Counted from the stretch's first letter, positions 25,743 to 35,723 are shown. The stretch is 60,572 nucleotides of DNA from Bacteroidota bacterium (GCA_028875875.1 JAGWUV010000028.1:1-60572), one strand, 5' to 3'. Made by a program: numbers and translations. Notes: generated by a model not told the origin, from the sequence alone.

Positions 25743-28199
25743 ATGGTTAAATTTTTCAGGATTTTTTGTTTTGCATTTTTCTTTCTCGGTCTCAGCGTTT
25801 CCTTACAAGCACAGCAGTTACCCATTAGTGTTGAAGCTTTATCCGATCAGCAACTTATCCAGCTGATAGGACAGTACCAATTGTCGGGTTTATCTGAAGC
25901 CGAATTAGAAGCCAAGGCTAAGGAGAAAGGATTATCAACGGACCAGATTTTATTATTGAAAAAAAGAATTTCCCTGCTGGACCCTTCATTGGTGGGAGGA
26001 ACTACTACGGTGAATAAAGTGGATACGTATACAGAACGGAATAAGACCTACATTAAACCTCCTTCTATTAAAAAGAAAGATTCTACGGGAGTGTTGGAAG
26101 TTTTCGGTGCCGATATATTTGATAATGCGGATTTGAGCTTTGAACCCAATCTTGCCATCGCTACTCCTTCTAATTATGTATTGGGGGTGAACGACCAGCT
26201 AATCATTGATGTTTACGGGCTTTCGGAAAATACCCGAAAACTCAAAGTGACTAATGAAGGTGATGTGCGGTTTCCTAACCTGGGGCCGGTAAAGGTTGAA
26301 GGTTTAACTGTTGAAGAGGCCGAACAAAAACTAAGAAAAGCATTAGCGGGTATTTACCCGGGCATTCAGGCCGGAAAAACCTTCGTTAAGGTTTCTTTAG
26401 GCCAGATAAGGAGCATACATGTGACGCTGATCGGGGAAGTGAAACGTCCCGGCAGATATACGGTATCATCGCTTTCCACCATCATGAATGCTTTATATGC
26501 ATCAGGCGGGCCATCTGATATTGGTTCTTTCCGTGATATTAAATTGGTTAGAAATGGTAAGGCAATTGTAATTTTTGACTTGTATGATTTTTTATTGAAT
26601 GGTGACCTGAGTAAAAATAAAATGTTACAGGATGAAGATGTGATAAAAGTGGGAACCTATACTACCAGGGTAGCCCTGAAAGGAGCGGTGAAAAAGCAGG
26701 CCATATACGAAATCAAATCCGGGGAATCGGCTTATGATGTATTTAATTATGCAGGTGGCTTTTCCGATAATGGGTATAAGGACTTAATCCGCGTAATTCG
26801 TATGGGAAATGCACAAAGGGAAGTGCTGACAATAAAGGCCAACCAGTTAAAAAATTTTACACTTCAATCCGGTGATACACTAGCCGTAGATACTCTTTCA
26901 ACATTCTATAATAACAGGGTATTGATTAACGGGGCAGTGTATTACAGGGGGGCTTACGGGATTACTGATTTCCCTTCTTTACAAAGCTTACTGAAGGCTG
27001 CCAGGCTTAGAGAAGATGCGTATATGGAGCATGGCATCGTAAGAAGGTACAGGCCGGATTTTACGCCTGAGATGATTGATTTTAATGTTAAAGACATTGT
27101 TGATGGTAAACAATCCGTTCTCTTGCAAAAAGAGGATTCCGTATACATATATAAGTTTGAAGAGGTAAGGGAAAAATATACGGTAACAATAAATGGGGAG
27201 GTGAATAAACCGGGCATCTATCCTTATTTTGAGAATATGAGTATTACAGATCTTGTATTGCAGGCTGGAGGTTATACAGATGCTGCCTCTTCTCAAAATA
27301 TAGAAATTGCCAGAAGAATACGAAGTAAAGTGGCTGGGAAAGATACCATGTTATACGCCATTGTAAAAGAAATTGATATGGCAGCTCTCAATCAGCCTAA
27401 AGAGGCGCTGGCTTATATACTATCACCTTTTGATGTCGTTTCCATACGTCGTTCTCCCAACTATAAGGAGCAGATCACCGTTACCATAGAGGGAGAAGTG
27501 ATGTACCCGGGTAAGTATGCTTTGATGGAGAAAGTAGAAAAGTTATCTGATATCCTTAAGAGGGCCGGTGGGCTCAAACAAACGGCAGACGCTTCCAGTG
27601 CCATTTTAGTAAGACAAAGCTATGTGCATAAGTCTGAAACAGATATGGCAACCGTAAATTCGAAACTGGGCGTCATTAATAAACAGGGGAAAAGAGAAGT
27701 TTTACCCATTAATACGGATACAGCTCAACTAAAAAATTCGTTACAAAGTTTATATAAACTGCAGAAACCCGTAGGGATAAGATTGCTTAATGCTTTGCAG
27801 CATCCCGGATCTAAAGATGATTTGTTGTTAGAAGAGGGGGATGTAATTAAAGTGCCAAAGATGGTACAAACGGTACAAACTTTTGGTGCAGTAAATGTTC
27901 CGCAGCAGATAGCTTTTTCTGAAGGGGAACGTTTCGGCACATTGATAAAAAAGTCGGGTGGTTTTGCTTTACATGCCTCAAGGAAAAGATCTTATGTGAT
28001 CTATGCCAATGGAGAAGTGAAGAGTACCCGTAAGTTCCTGTTCTTTTACAGTTATCCTGTTGTGAAAAGAGGTGCTGAAATTTACATACCCTTCAAGCCA
28101 GAAAGAAAAGGAACAAGCACAATTGAGCTGGTGGGTATAGGGTCAAGCCTGGCTTCTCTTGCAGGATTAGTCATCGCACTTATTAATGCCACTAAGTAA
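25743..28199 (+). CDS. Polysaccharide export protein with multiple SLBB repeats (Wza-type), locus 2
   Basis: An 818-residue paralogue of the exporter at 3048. A signal peptide ends VSLQAQQ (about residue 24). The same helical segment follows (LSDQQL...GLSEAELEAKA...GLSTDQI), then a Poly_export domain (near 160-235, with DQLIIDVYGLSEN) and about six SLBB repeats including VTLIGEVKRPGRY, VALKGAVKKQAIY, VTINGEVNKPGIY and VTIEGEVMYPGKY. A C-terminal hydrophobic helix ends the protein. An ATG at 25680 in frame adds 21 residues, but the one at 25743 begins directly at the signal peptide and is preferred. The Wzz partner follows after 27 bp, so the two are one transcription unit. Confidence 0.9.
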   Translation: MVKFFRIFCFAFFFLGLSVSLQAQQLPISVEALSDQQLIQLIGQYQLSGLSEAELEAKAKEKGLSTDQILLLKKRISLLDPSLVGGTTTVNKVDTYTERNKTYIKPPSIKKKDSTGVLEVFGADIFDNADLSFEPNLAIATPSNYVLGVNDQLIIDVYGLSENTRKLKVTNEGDVRFPNLGPVKVEGLTVEEAEQKLRKALAGIYPGIQAGKTFVKVSLGQIRSIHVTLIGEVKRPGRYTVSSLSTIMNALYASGGPSDIGSFRDIKLVRNGKAIVIFDLYDFLLNGDLSKNKMLQDEDVIKVGTYTTRVALKGAVKKQAIYEIKSGESAYDVFNYAGGFSDNGYKDLIRVIRMGNAQREVLTIKANQLKNFTLQSGDTLAVDTLSTFYNNRVLINGAVYYRGAYGITDFPSLQSLLKAARLREDAYMEHGIVRRYRPDFTPEMIDFNVKDIVDGKQSVLLQKEDSVYIYKFEEVREKYTVTINGEVNKPGIYPYFENMSITDLVLQAGGYTDAASSQNIEIARRIRSKVAGKDTMLYAIVKEIDMAALNQPKEALAYILSPFDVVSIRRSPNYKEQITVTIEGEVMYPGKYALMEKVEKLSDILKRAGGLKQTADASSAILVRQSYVHKSETDMATVNSKLGVINKQGKREVLPINTDTAQLKNSLQSLYKLQKPVGIRLLNALQHPGSKDDLLLEEGDVIKVPKMVQTVQTFGAVNVPQQIAFSEGERFGTLIKKSGGFALHASRKRSYVIYANGEVKSTRKFLFFYSYPVVKRGAEIYIPFKPERKGTSTIELVGIGSSLASLAGLVIALINATK

Positions 28200-28226
28200 A
28201 AAAAGATTTAGAATATACGTTTTTAT

Positions 28227-29294
28227 ATGACGGAAAGTGTAAATAAAACAGTAAAGCTTACAGATGTTTTTCAGTCAGTAGTTGTCTGGTCTCGATTTGC
28301 TTTAGGACAATGGAGAAAGCTTGCTGTAATATGGTTATGCATTGTAATAGGGGGAGTGATTTACTATTTTGTACAGAAGCCAAAGTATGAGGCCGTTGCT
28401 ACTTTCGTTTTAGAGGAAAAAACTTCGGCAGGGGGAGCATTGGCCGGTTTGGCTTCACAGTTTGGTTTTGATGTGGGAGGCCTTGGAGGGAGTACCGGTT
28501 TTTTTGCAGGAGACAACATCTTAGATATTTTGAAATCCAGGTCGATCGTTGAAAAGGTATTGCTATCTAAAGTTGATAGCGGAGTGGGGATAGCTAAAAG
28601 TAATACACTGGCTGACCTTTTTCTTGACTTTTCAAAGTGGAAACATAAATGGCGTCATAAAAAAGAAGAGCTTGCCAACGTCAGTTTTGTTAATTGTACA
28701 CCTACCAATCAACATACCTTGGTGCAGGATAGTGTACTCTTTAAAATATATGAGGCTTTATGTAAGGATTATTTAAGTACAGACCGGTTAAATAAAAAGG
28801 GTTCCATTATCAGGGTTAGCACAGTTTCCGTAAACAATATTTTTTCGAAGTATTTTACTGAACGGTTGGTGTATGAGGCAAGAAAAATGTATATTGATTT
28901 AAAAACATCTATCGCAGCATCAAATGTTGAGCGGTTACAACAGCGTGCTGATTCTTTGTTAGCTATCATTAATGCTAAATCTTACCAGCAGGCATCTTTA
29001 CAGGTTTTAGATCTTAATCCTGCACGAAAAAATGAAATTGTTCCGGTTGAGCTGTCTCAAAGGGATAAAACCATTGCCATGGCAGTTTATTCAGAGGTGA
29101 TGAAGAACCTGGAAGTGAGCAAAATGACTCTTTCACAGCAAATGCCAATCATTCAGCTATTAGATATGCCTAAGTTTCCTTTGGATGACCAGAAAAAAAG
29201 CATTGCACTTATAATGGCTATCTGCGGGGGAGGTGGCTTGGTATTGGTGTTGTTTTTCTCTGTACTGAGTTATAGAAATCAAGTGCTTCCATAG
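28227..29294 (+). CDS. Wzz-type chain-length determinant, locus 2
   Basis: A 355-residue co-polymerase paralogous to the protein at 5851. The first membrane helix is at about 34-52, a Gly-rich GGALAGLASQFGFDVGGLGG stretch lies near 71-90, and a periplasmic helical region holds NVERLQQRADSLL. Near the end comes QQMPIIQLLDMPKFPLDDQ, with the second helix at about 325-348. It ends without any kinase domain or Tyr-rich tail. It lies between the exporter (27 bp upstream) and the GT9 gene (24 bp downstream). It is expected to work with the locus 2 polymerase at 30904, by analogy with other Wzz/Wzy pairs. Confidence 0.85.
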   Translation: MTESVNKTVKLTDVFQSVVVWSRFALGQWRKLAVIWLCIVIGGVIYYFVQKPKYEAVATFVLEEKTSAGGALAGLASQFGFDVGGLGGSTGFFAGDNILDILKSRSIVEKVLLSKVDSGVGIAKSNTLADLFLDFSKWKHKWRHKKEELANVSFVNCTPTNQHTLVQDSVLFKIYEALCKDYLSTDRLNKKGSIIRVSTVSVNNIFSKYFTERLVYEARKMYIDLKTSIAASNVERLQQRADSLLAIINAKSYQQASLQVLDLNPARKNEIVPVELSQRDKTIAMAVYSEVMKNLEVSKMTLSQQMPIIQLLDMPKFPLDDQKKSIALIMAICGGGGLVLVLFFSVLSYRNQVLP

Positions 29295-29318
29295 ATTATT
29301 GAGAGCGATATATTATAC

Positions 29319-30194
29319 ATGAGGACAATATTTTTTCTGAGATCCTATGGAGATTTTATCATAGCTGTTTATACGATACAATTTTCACCTGGCAACCACG
29401 AATACAGATGGATTGTTTCCAAACACCTGGAAGCGTTATTTGCGTCGTTACCCAAGAATTATATTCCACCAAAGGTGACTATCGAGTTTGCCAATTTTAA
29501 GATTACACATGGCATTTTTGCTGGTTTTACAAATCGCTTCCTGTTTAGTATGCATACTGTAAAGCAATTCATGGCGTTTAAAAAGTTTTTTCTTACTTAT
29601 TGTAAGACGCAGGTGCTTACTTATTCTACAAATATTTTCTTTCTTGAGCAGCAAAAAAGGGCATTGATTTTTTCTTTATGTATAGGGAAGAAAATGCAGG
29701 CTATCTGTAATCGCGGAAATGTATATGAACAATATGCATCTTTTTGGAACACACCATTACCCAAACAACAAGTTCACTTCAATTTTCATCAGGGTAAATC
29801 AGTTGCTGTACTTGTATTTCCTGGCTCACGAAAAAAAAGTAAACGTTTCCCTGAACCGATAGTTCATTTTTTGAATGAAGTTAATTTTAGGAATGGGGTT
29901 ACGCTAAACATTGCAAGGTTTGAAAAAGAATACAATTCATTAACCGAAAATTCAATCGTGTATAAGAACTTTTCAGAGTTAATACAGTTAATTCAGTCAG
30001 CTGATTTTATTGTTGCTGCAGATAGTGTTGTAGCACATTTGAGCCTGCTTTTAGGAAAGCCTCATTGGATCATGTATCCAGATAAAGTAAACGAAGACTG
30101 GCTAACGCCTTTTGCAAAAGCAAGCGGTTGGTATTGTTGTTTTAATGAGCATCATAAATTAGAATATTTTCTTGACCAAAATATTGGAGCATGA
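29319..30194 (+). CDS. Glycosyltransferase family 9-like (heptosyltransferase-type)
   Basis: A 291-residue GT-B type protein. The C-terminal part has VLVFPGSRKKSKRFPE (near 168) and AADSVVAHLSLLLGKP (near 232-247). The latter corresponds to the nucleotide-sugar site of GT9 heptosyltransferases, usually written ADSGPAHLA. The N-terminal half is weakly conserved and shorter than in typical GT9 enzymes (about 340 residues). It could transfer heptose or another sugar to the repeat unit. It overlaps the next gene by 4 bp. Confidence 0.65.
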   Translation: MRTIFFLRSYGDFIIAVYTIQFSPGNHEYRWIVSKHLEALFASLPKNYIPPKVTIEFANFKITHGIFAGFTNRFLFSMHTVKQFMAFKKFFLTYCKTQVLTYSTNIFFLEQQKRALIFSLCIGKKMQAICNRGNVYEQYASFWNTPLPKQQVHFNFHQGKSVAVLVFPGSRKKSKRFPEPIVHFLNEVNFRNGVTLNIARFEKEYNSLTENSIVYKNFSELIQLIQSADFIVAADSVVAHLSLLLGKPHWIMYPDKVNEDWLTPFAKASGWYCCFNEHHKLEYFLDQNIGA

Positions 30195-30907
30195 AAGTTT
30201 TCCTGGTAGCATCAACTGTTTATGAAGCAGAAAGGCTGCAAAATGTAGTGCAATTGAAAAGAATGTTTAATGACTTGGAATTAATTGAAGCTGTATATCC
30301 AGCCTTTGAAAAGATTCCTTTTAAGGAAAAACTTATTGAGCAATCATTCAGGAAAACGGGACGTACGTTGCGTGCAGGAGAGTTAGGGTGCTTATTATCG
30401 CATAGACGGGTATGGTCTATCATTAAAAATATGGATGTGGGTAATGATGTAGGATTTTTGATTCTTGAATCTGATAGTCGGTTACACGATTTGGATATAC
30501 TAACTTCTTATTTCAGTGAAGTGCATAAGCAATATGATATTTTCTTTTGGGGTGCTTTTGATGGTAGAATGCAGCTGTTAAGAAGTAAAAAACAAAAGAT
30601 TGTGAAGAATTACAGTGTAGGTAAACCCTTGCTGAATTCTGTTTACTGTACTTATGGATATTCTATCAACAGAAAGGTTGCCATCTTTCTTTTTGATCAA
30701 ACAAAACAGGTTGACTATCCCTGTGATTACTGGAAATACAGGTTAAGTGAGTCTGGTTTATCAGTAGGAGGAATTAGCCCATGCCTGGTAGAAACTGATG
30801 AGTCTTTTGGAAGTATGATACAGGCAGAAAATTCATTTAGTTTTCTGTATAGACTTAGGGATTCTATTGTAGATTGTAAGAATAAAATTATTGGTAACCT
30901 GTCATGA
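30191..30907 (+). CDS. Glycosyltransferase family 25 (LPS biosynthesis type)
   Basis: A 238-residue GT25-type transferase. The family motif LRAGELGCLLSHRRVW lies near residues 60-75, and ILESDSRLHD (about 93-102) takes the place of the usual EDD metal site. GT25 enzymes include LgtB-like galactosyltransferases of lipooligosaccharide. The donor here is unknown. It is joined by 4-bp overlaps to the genes on both sides, so locus 2 is tightly packed. Confidence 0.75.
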   Translation: MKVFLVASTVYEAERLQNVVQLKRMFNDLELIEAVYPAFEKIPFKEKLIEQSFRKTGRTLRAGELGCLLSHRRVWSIIKNMDVGNDVGFLILESDSRLHDLDILTSYFSEVHKQYDIFFWGAFDGRMQLLRSKKQKIVKNYSVGKPLLNSVYCTYGYSINRKVAIFLFDQTKQVDYPCDYWKYRLSESGLSVGGISPCLVETDESFGSMIQAENSFSFLYRLRDSIVDCKNKIIGNLS

Positions 30908-32172
30908 TGAGCTGGATTAAAGATTTATATCTAAAGGCATATGTGCTGGTATTTGCATTATATGTGTATTTAGGAAAGGGGGTAGCATACAGTTATGCGG
31001 CAGAGATATTATTAGTAATAGGACTGCTTCTTATATTCTTTGAATATTCCCTGATAGAGATATATAAAGACCGTAGGTTTATCATTCTTTTATTCCTTAT
31101 TGGATTAAATATTGTATATATGATCAGGGGGATACAGAAATACCCTTTGATAGAAGTGATTAGGGATTCTTTTATACTGAATTATTCGGTCTTTGTTTTA
31201 ATCATCTTTCTATTTAAAGATGAGGTCAATTATTTGTTTAGCCAAATTGTTTTGATATATAAATGGTATCCTTTTATACAGTGTGCTTTATTTTGGCTCT
31301 CCTTTAATGATACGGCAGGTAATTTTTCTTTATTTGGAGATACTCATCTTTTATTTTTTAAATTTGGGGATATTGCTGTACACTTATGTATTGCTACACT
31401 ATTGTTTCTGAATCATTACATCAAGTTTAAGAGCAAATCCTTATTAGTTTTATTCGTTATTGCTATCGTTTATATATACATGATAGCAGCCTCTTATAAC
31501 AGAGCAGGAATGTTGGGGTATATACTTTCGATGATGCTTTTTTTATACCTCTCTGTTAATTCGCAAATTAAAGAGATGATCTACAAATATTTGAAGTGGT
31601 TGCCTGTTGCAGTTATTGTGGCACTTCCCTTTTATTTGCATACAAAGGTAGATGAGAACTTTCAAGGCAGGAAGCCGGGGCTTGAGCAGCTTAAAGAAAA
31701 TATTACGAGTATATTTATTTCTAATGCGGATGGATCTTTGGGAGATAATAAAGTATGGCGTTTAGTTTGGTGGGGAAAGATTATTGGCTATACATTTGGC
31801 GGAAATTATTTTTTTAGTGGGAAAGGACTAGGTGTGAATTTACGAGTGGATGACGAAATTGATACCGAAGAACTTTCCGAACTCCGCTCTCCGCATAATT
31901 TTCATTTAAATATTCTTGCACGGTACGGAGTACCCGTTTTTTTCCTGTGGTTGTATTGGATATATTTGATTTTGAAGGATGTATGGGTACGGCGGCATCA
32001 TTTAGTTGATGTAATGATGGGGGTGATATTCTTCATGTTTATTTTTAATGCTTCTTTTGATGTATATCTTGAAGGGCCAATGGGTGCTTTTCCTTTTTGG
32101 ACTTTTGTGGGTTTATTTTTGGCCATTAGTGCCTATGATATAAAATTAGAAGCCGAATTAAAAGATGTTTAA
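30904..32172 (+). CDS. O-antigen polymerase/ligase-like membrane protein (Wzy/WaaL), locus 2
   Basis: A 422-residue protein with 10-12 predicted membrane helices and a large periplasmic loop at about 245-330. The loop is followed by RSPHNFHLNILARYG (near 328-342), the His-containing signature of Wzy_C/O-antigen ligase proteins. It most likely polymerises repeat units, because the locus also supplies Wzx, Wzz and an exporter. A ligase role cannot be excluded from sequence. It overlaps neighbours by 4 and 8 bp. Two adjacent ATG codons are possible starts. Confidence 0.8.
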   Translation: MMSWIKDLYLKAYVLVFALYVYLGKGVAYSYAAEILLVIGLLLIFFEYSLIEIYKDRRFIILLFLIGLNIVYMIRGIQKYPLIEVIRDSFILNYSVFVLIIFLFKDEVNYLFSQIVLIYKWYPFIQCALFWLSFNDTAGNFSLFGDTHLLFFKFGDIAVHLCIATLLFLNHYIKFKSKSLLVLFVIAIVYIYMIAASYNRAGMLGYILSMMLFLYLSVNSQIKEMIYKYLKWLPVAVIVALPFYLHTKVDENFQGRKPGLEQLKENITSIFISNADGSLGDNKVWRLVWWGKIIGYTFGGNYFFSGKGLGVNLRVDDEIDTEELSELRSPHNFHLNILARYGVPVFFLWLYWIYLILKDVWVRRHHLVDVMMGVIFFMFIFNASFDVYLEGPMGAFPFWTFVGLFLAISAYDIKLEAELKDV

Positions 32173-33466
32173 ACTGGAATTTAAAGACCGTCCTTTTTTA
32201 ATTATTGCGCGACTGATTCGATCAAGATACTTTTTTAATCTTGTAACCACTTTTTTGTCTCAGGCTACTAATGCGTTGTCTGTACTATTATTGACTCCTG
32301 TTTTTTTAAAATATTTGGGGATACAAAAATTTGGAATTTATGGGGTTATATTAAATATAGTCACTTTCTCGGCTATGTTTGATTTTGGACTCAATACAGG
32401 CATGCTAAGGCGTTTGATCCACAATAAAGATGCAGGTGTAAATTTAATCAATAGTGTATTCTTTTTTTTCTGCCTTTCCTTTTTTATTACCTTACCGGTT
32501 ATTGCATGGCTTCACTATACATCTTTATCTACAGTAGATAAGAATTTTTTATATTATATTCTTTTTGCAGCCATTCTTTTTACACAAAATATCTTAATTC
32601 TTTTTTTTGATACCATTATCCAAACTGCCAATAAAATATATATAGGTAAGATTGTAAGGATGCTTAAGCTTATGATCGAATTTGTATGTTTATATCTGCT
32701 GTCTAAATATGAGTCTATTATTTATTTATTGCTTGTAAGTTGTTTTTTAAATTTTATATATGCATACATACTCTTCTTTCTATCAAAAAAAGAAGTAGGG
32801 TATACTATTTCATTTCATTCATTTCGGTTTCCAGTACTCTATGACCATTTTAAATACAGTTTTTGGTACTTCTTAAATTCAATTGCCAATGTACTTGTTT
32901 TTAATGCCCAGGTGATAATGATTAGTGCGTTAATGGGTAGTACACAAGTAGCTAAATACCTTGTGGTGACACGTTTTTTTGATATTATCAGGATTGGTAT
33001 GACCAACTTCACTCAGGTTTTATTCCCATCACTTGCTGTTATGGAGGCAAATGGCGATTGGATACGTATTAAGAAAACTTTCTGGAGAACTTTTCTTGGA
33101 ATTTTACTACTTGTTCTACTTGCCTTTCCTATCTTATTTATATGGGGACAAAAAGTATTTATACTTTGGAGTAAGCAAAGTGATGCGGAAATAGTGCATT
33201 TATATTTATTGTTCAGTGCGTTTATCCTGCTAATCGTATTGGATAATGTGTCTGCCATTTTTTTGGCTGCCTTAAAATTAAATAAAAGTCAAACGGTCAT
33301 ATCTATATTACAGGGATGTATAGGGTTGTTACTAGGGTTAAGTTTAATGAAGTATTACGGAGTTGCCGGTATGGTTATAGCTTCTATTACCGCCCTCCTT
33401 TTAACTAACTTAATTTTTAATCCAGTCTTCCTGCTAAGGAAAATTAATTTCCGGCTATCTGTCTAA
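32165..33466 (+). CDS. Polysaccharide flippase (Wzx-like), locus 2
   Basis: A 433-residue polytopic membrane protein with about 12 helices and the family start (FFNLVTTFLSQATNALSVLL), then FGIYGVILNIVTFSAMFDFGLNTGMLRR around residues 57-84. It should translocate the lipid-linked repeat unit of locus 2. It is clearly diverged from the locus 1 flippase, which suggests the two loci handle different glycans. It overlaps the polymerase gene by 8 bp. Confidence 0.88.
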   Translation: MFKLEFKDRPFLIIARLIRSRYFFNLVTTFLSQATNALSVLLLTPVFLKYLGIQKFGIYGVILNIVTFSAMFDFGLNTGMLRRLIHNKDAGVNLINSVFFFFCLSFFITLPVIAWLHYTSLSTVDKNFLYYILFAAILFTQNILILFFDTIIQTANKIYIGKIVRMLKLMIEFVCLYLLSKYESIIYLLLVSCFLNFIYAYILFFLSKKEVGYTISFHSFRFPVLYDHFKYSFWYFLNSIANVLVFNAQVIMISALMGSTQVAKYLVVTRFFDIIRIGMTNFTQVLFPSLAVMEANGDWIRIKKTFWRTFLGILLLVLLAFPILFIWGQKVFILWSKQSDAEIVHLYLLFSAFILLIVLDNVSAIFLAALKLNKSQTVISILQGCIGLLLGLSLMKYYGVAGMVIASITALLLTNLIFNPVFLLRKINFRLSV

Positions 33467-33529
33467 GAAATCAGATATTATTATTGCTGTATATTGCATG
33501 TGATTTTTTCGTTTGAAAACCGTATTATA

Positions 33530-34295
33530 ATGTCAAATGCTCCGGCAATTGCTGAAAAAGTTTCCATCACGGGAGTTGGTATTTCAAATATTGATATCGA
33601 AGAGCTTATTTCTATTTTTAATCAAACTATCGAAGAAAAAAATAAAATACAGGTATGTGTAACTCCTGTTAATTGTTTGGTTTATGCCAATAAAAAGGAG
33701 TTTCTAAAAAATTTATAATAATGCAGATATAGTATTATGCGACGGGGTTGCCATTTTATGTGCTTCTTATTTGTTAAAAATCCCGTTGAAACAAAGACTA
33801 ACTGGTTTGGATGTTATGCCTGTGTATTTGGAAGAATGTGCGAGGAAAGGATATCGTGTTTTCTTTTTTGGTGCAAAAGATGGGGGGGTAGATGAATTAC
33901 AGAGAAAAATATTCAAAAAACTACCTGCATTGCAAATTGCAGGAATTTATACGCCACCTTATGCTGAAAGGTTTTCAGATGCAGCGAATGAGAAAATTAT
34001 TAGTCTTATAAATAGTTGTAAGCCTGATGTTGTATGGGTAAGCCTTACTGCACCTAAACAAGATATATGGATATATGAAAATATATCAAAACTCGAAACT
34101 TATATAGTGATCGGCGTAGGTGGTACTTTCGAAGTAACAGCAGGCCTGATTAAAAGGGCCCCCAAGTTTTTTCAGAGAACAGGGCAGGAGTGGTTTTACA
34201 GGTTTATAAAAGAACCAAGAAGATTGTTTGTACGGTATTCTATCGAAGCTCCTTCTTTTTTTCCGCTACTGATAAAAGAAATAATCAGGAGATAG
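33530..34295 (+). pseudogene. WecG/TagA/CpsF glycosyltransferase, broken by a +1 frameshift
   Basis: The first 62 codons (VSITGVGISNIDIEELISIF...VTPVNCLVYANKKEFLKNL) run into a TAA at 33716-33718. Skipping one base there restores the frame, which reads NNADIVLCDGVAILCASYLLK and then the whole family body: RLTGLDVMP, VFFFGAKDGGVDEL, WVSLTAPKQDIW, GVGGTFEVTAGLIKRAP and an EWFYRF-EPRRL end, typical of WecG/TagA enzymes that use UDP-ManNAc-type donors. The full length would be about 255 residues. The single extra T near 33713-33716 lies in an A/T-rich run, so a real mutation, phase variation or a sequencing error are all possible. The site does not resemble known programmed frameshift signals. 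Confidence 0.8.
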
Positions 34296-34307
34296 TAAAT
34301 CCTTCCT

Positions 34308-35723
34308 ATGATATACACAAACCGCCATAACTATATAATAAGAATCAGTATTGATATCGGCATTCTTTTAATCATTGCGATACTCTGTTTTTTCTTTGAT
34401 AATGATATTCCCCCGTCTTTTACTATATCCTCTTTGTTTGCAGAAAAAGGTAGTATTCTTATGGCGGGTATTTTAGGATGGTATGCCGGTGCTCGAATTT
34501 TTCATTTATATAAAGAGGTAATCTTTTTTTCTTTTTCGCAAGAAATTGTAGCACTGATGAAAGTGCTGGTCTTATATGTTTTGGTGGTCAGTTGTATAAT
34601 TTTTTTCTTTTTTGAAAATGGTTATTTATTCAGGAAATGGGTATTGTTCGATAGTGTAATTCTTTTATTAGTAACAGTGATTGAAAAATACTTTTACAGG
34701 CTCATTACGGCCTATCTCAGGAAAAATAAGCGTCTTCAAAAAAATATTGTAATTATAGGGGCCGATTCTCTTAGTTCAGATTTTTATCATTCCGCTATTT
34801 CTAATAATAATTTCCGTTATACTGTTGCTGGAATACTGGATGATGAAAAAAAAGATAGCCTTAACGGAATGTATTTGGGTAAGATTGATGCTTTGGACGA
34901 TGTTTTAAGTCAATATTCAATTGATGAGGTCTTTATCGGATTATCTGGAAGTGCGTATGATAAAGCTGGTAACATTATAGATATATGCGAGAAAAGAGGT
35001 AAAAGGGTAAATATTTTATCAGACCAAACAAAACTTACTGATAGTGGCTTTAAAGTAACCAATTATGCAGGTTTCCCTGTTGTAAATATCAGGTATTTTC
35101 CACTTGATGATCCTGAAAACCAGTTTTTGAAAAGACTTTTCGATATTTTTTTTTCGCTTTGTTTTCTTCTGTTCTTTTTTTCCTGGACGTTTCCCATAAT
35201 AGCCATTCTCATTAAAATTTCTTCCAGGGGGCCTATTTTTTTTAAGCAGGAGAGATGGGGCCTGAATAATCAAAAAATCATATGCTATAAGTTTCGTTCT
35301 ATGTATGCTTCAAGCATTAATACAGATGCAACAGGATGCTATGTTCAAGCTAAAAAGAATGATGCGAGAACCACGCCGTTAGGAAGATTCCTCCGGCGGA
35401 CCAGCATTGATGAATTCCCGCAATTCATCAATGTTTTAATAGGCAATATGTCTGTAGTAGGCCCAAGGCCTCACCCCATTCCTCTTAATTTAGAATCAAA
35501 AGATATTGTTCAAAATTATATGTTAAGACATTTGGTTAAACCTGGCATAACTGGTTGGGCCCAGGTGAACGGAAGCCGTGGAGAAACCCGGATGGCCTGG
35601 GAAATGCAGCGAAGGGTTGATTTGGATTTATGGTATATAGAAAATTGGAATATTTGGCTGGATTTTCAAATTGTTTTTCAAACTATTATTAATTGGATAA
35701 AAGGAGATGACCGAGCATATTAA
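34308..35723 (+). CDS. Undecaprenyl-phosphate sugar phosphotransferase, WcaJ-type, locus 2
   Basis: A 471-residue full-length polyisoprenyl-phosphate hexose-1-phosphate transferase. It has four N-terminal membrane helices (about 12-125), a CoA-binding-like Rossmann domain starting NIVIIGADSLSSDFY (near 145), a fifth membrane segment at about 275-300 and the catalytic domain. The catalytic domain shows KQERWGLNNQKIICYKFRSM, the DE pair near residue 368 in IDEFPQFINVL, NMSVVGPRPHP and GITGWAQVNGSRGET. It initiates the repeat unit of locus 2, most likely with glucose-1-phosphate or a similar hexose. It follows the broken WecG gene by 12 bp. Confidence 0.88.
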   Translation: MIYTNRHNYIIRISIDIGILLIIAILCFFFDNDIPPSFTISSLFAEKGSILMAGILGWYAGARIFHLYKEVIFFSFSQEIVALMKVLVLYVLVVSCIIFFFFENGYLFRKWVLFDSVILLLVTVIEKYFYRLITAYLRKNKRLQKNIVIIGADSLSSDFYHSAISNNNFRYTVAGILDDEKKDSLNGMYLGKIDALDDVLSQYSIDEVFIGLSGSAYDKAGNIIDICEKRGKRVNILSDQTKLTDSGFKVTNYAGFPVVNIRYFPLDDPENQFLKRLFDIFFSLCFLLFFFSWTFPIIAILIKISSRGPIFFKQERWGLNNQKIICYKFRSMYASSINTDATGCYVQAKKNDARTTPLGRFLRRTSIDEFPQFINVLIGNMSVVGPRPHPIPLNLESKDIVQNYMLRHLVKPGITGWAQVNGSRGETRMAWEMQRRVDLDLWYIENWNIWLDFQIVFQTIINWIKGDDRAY

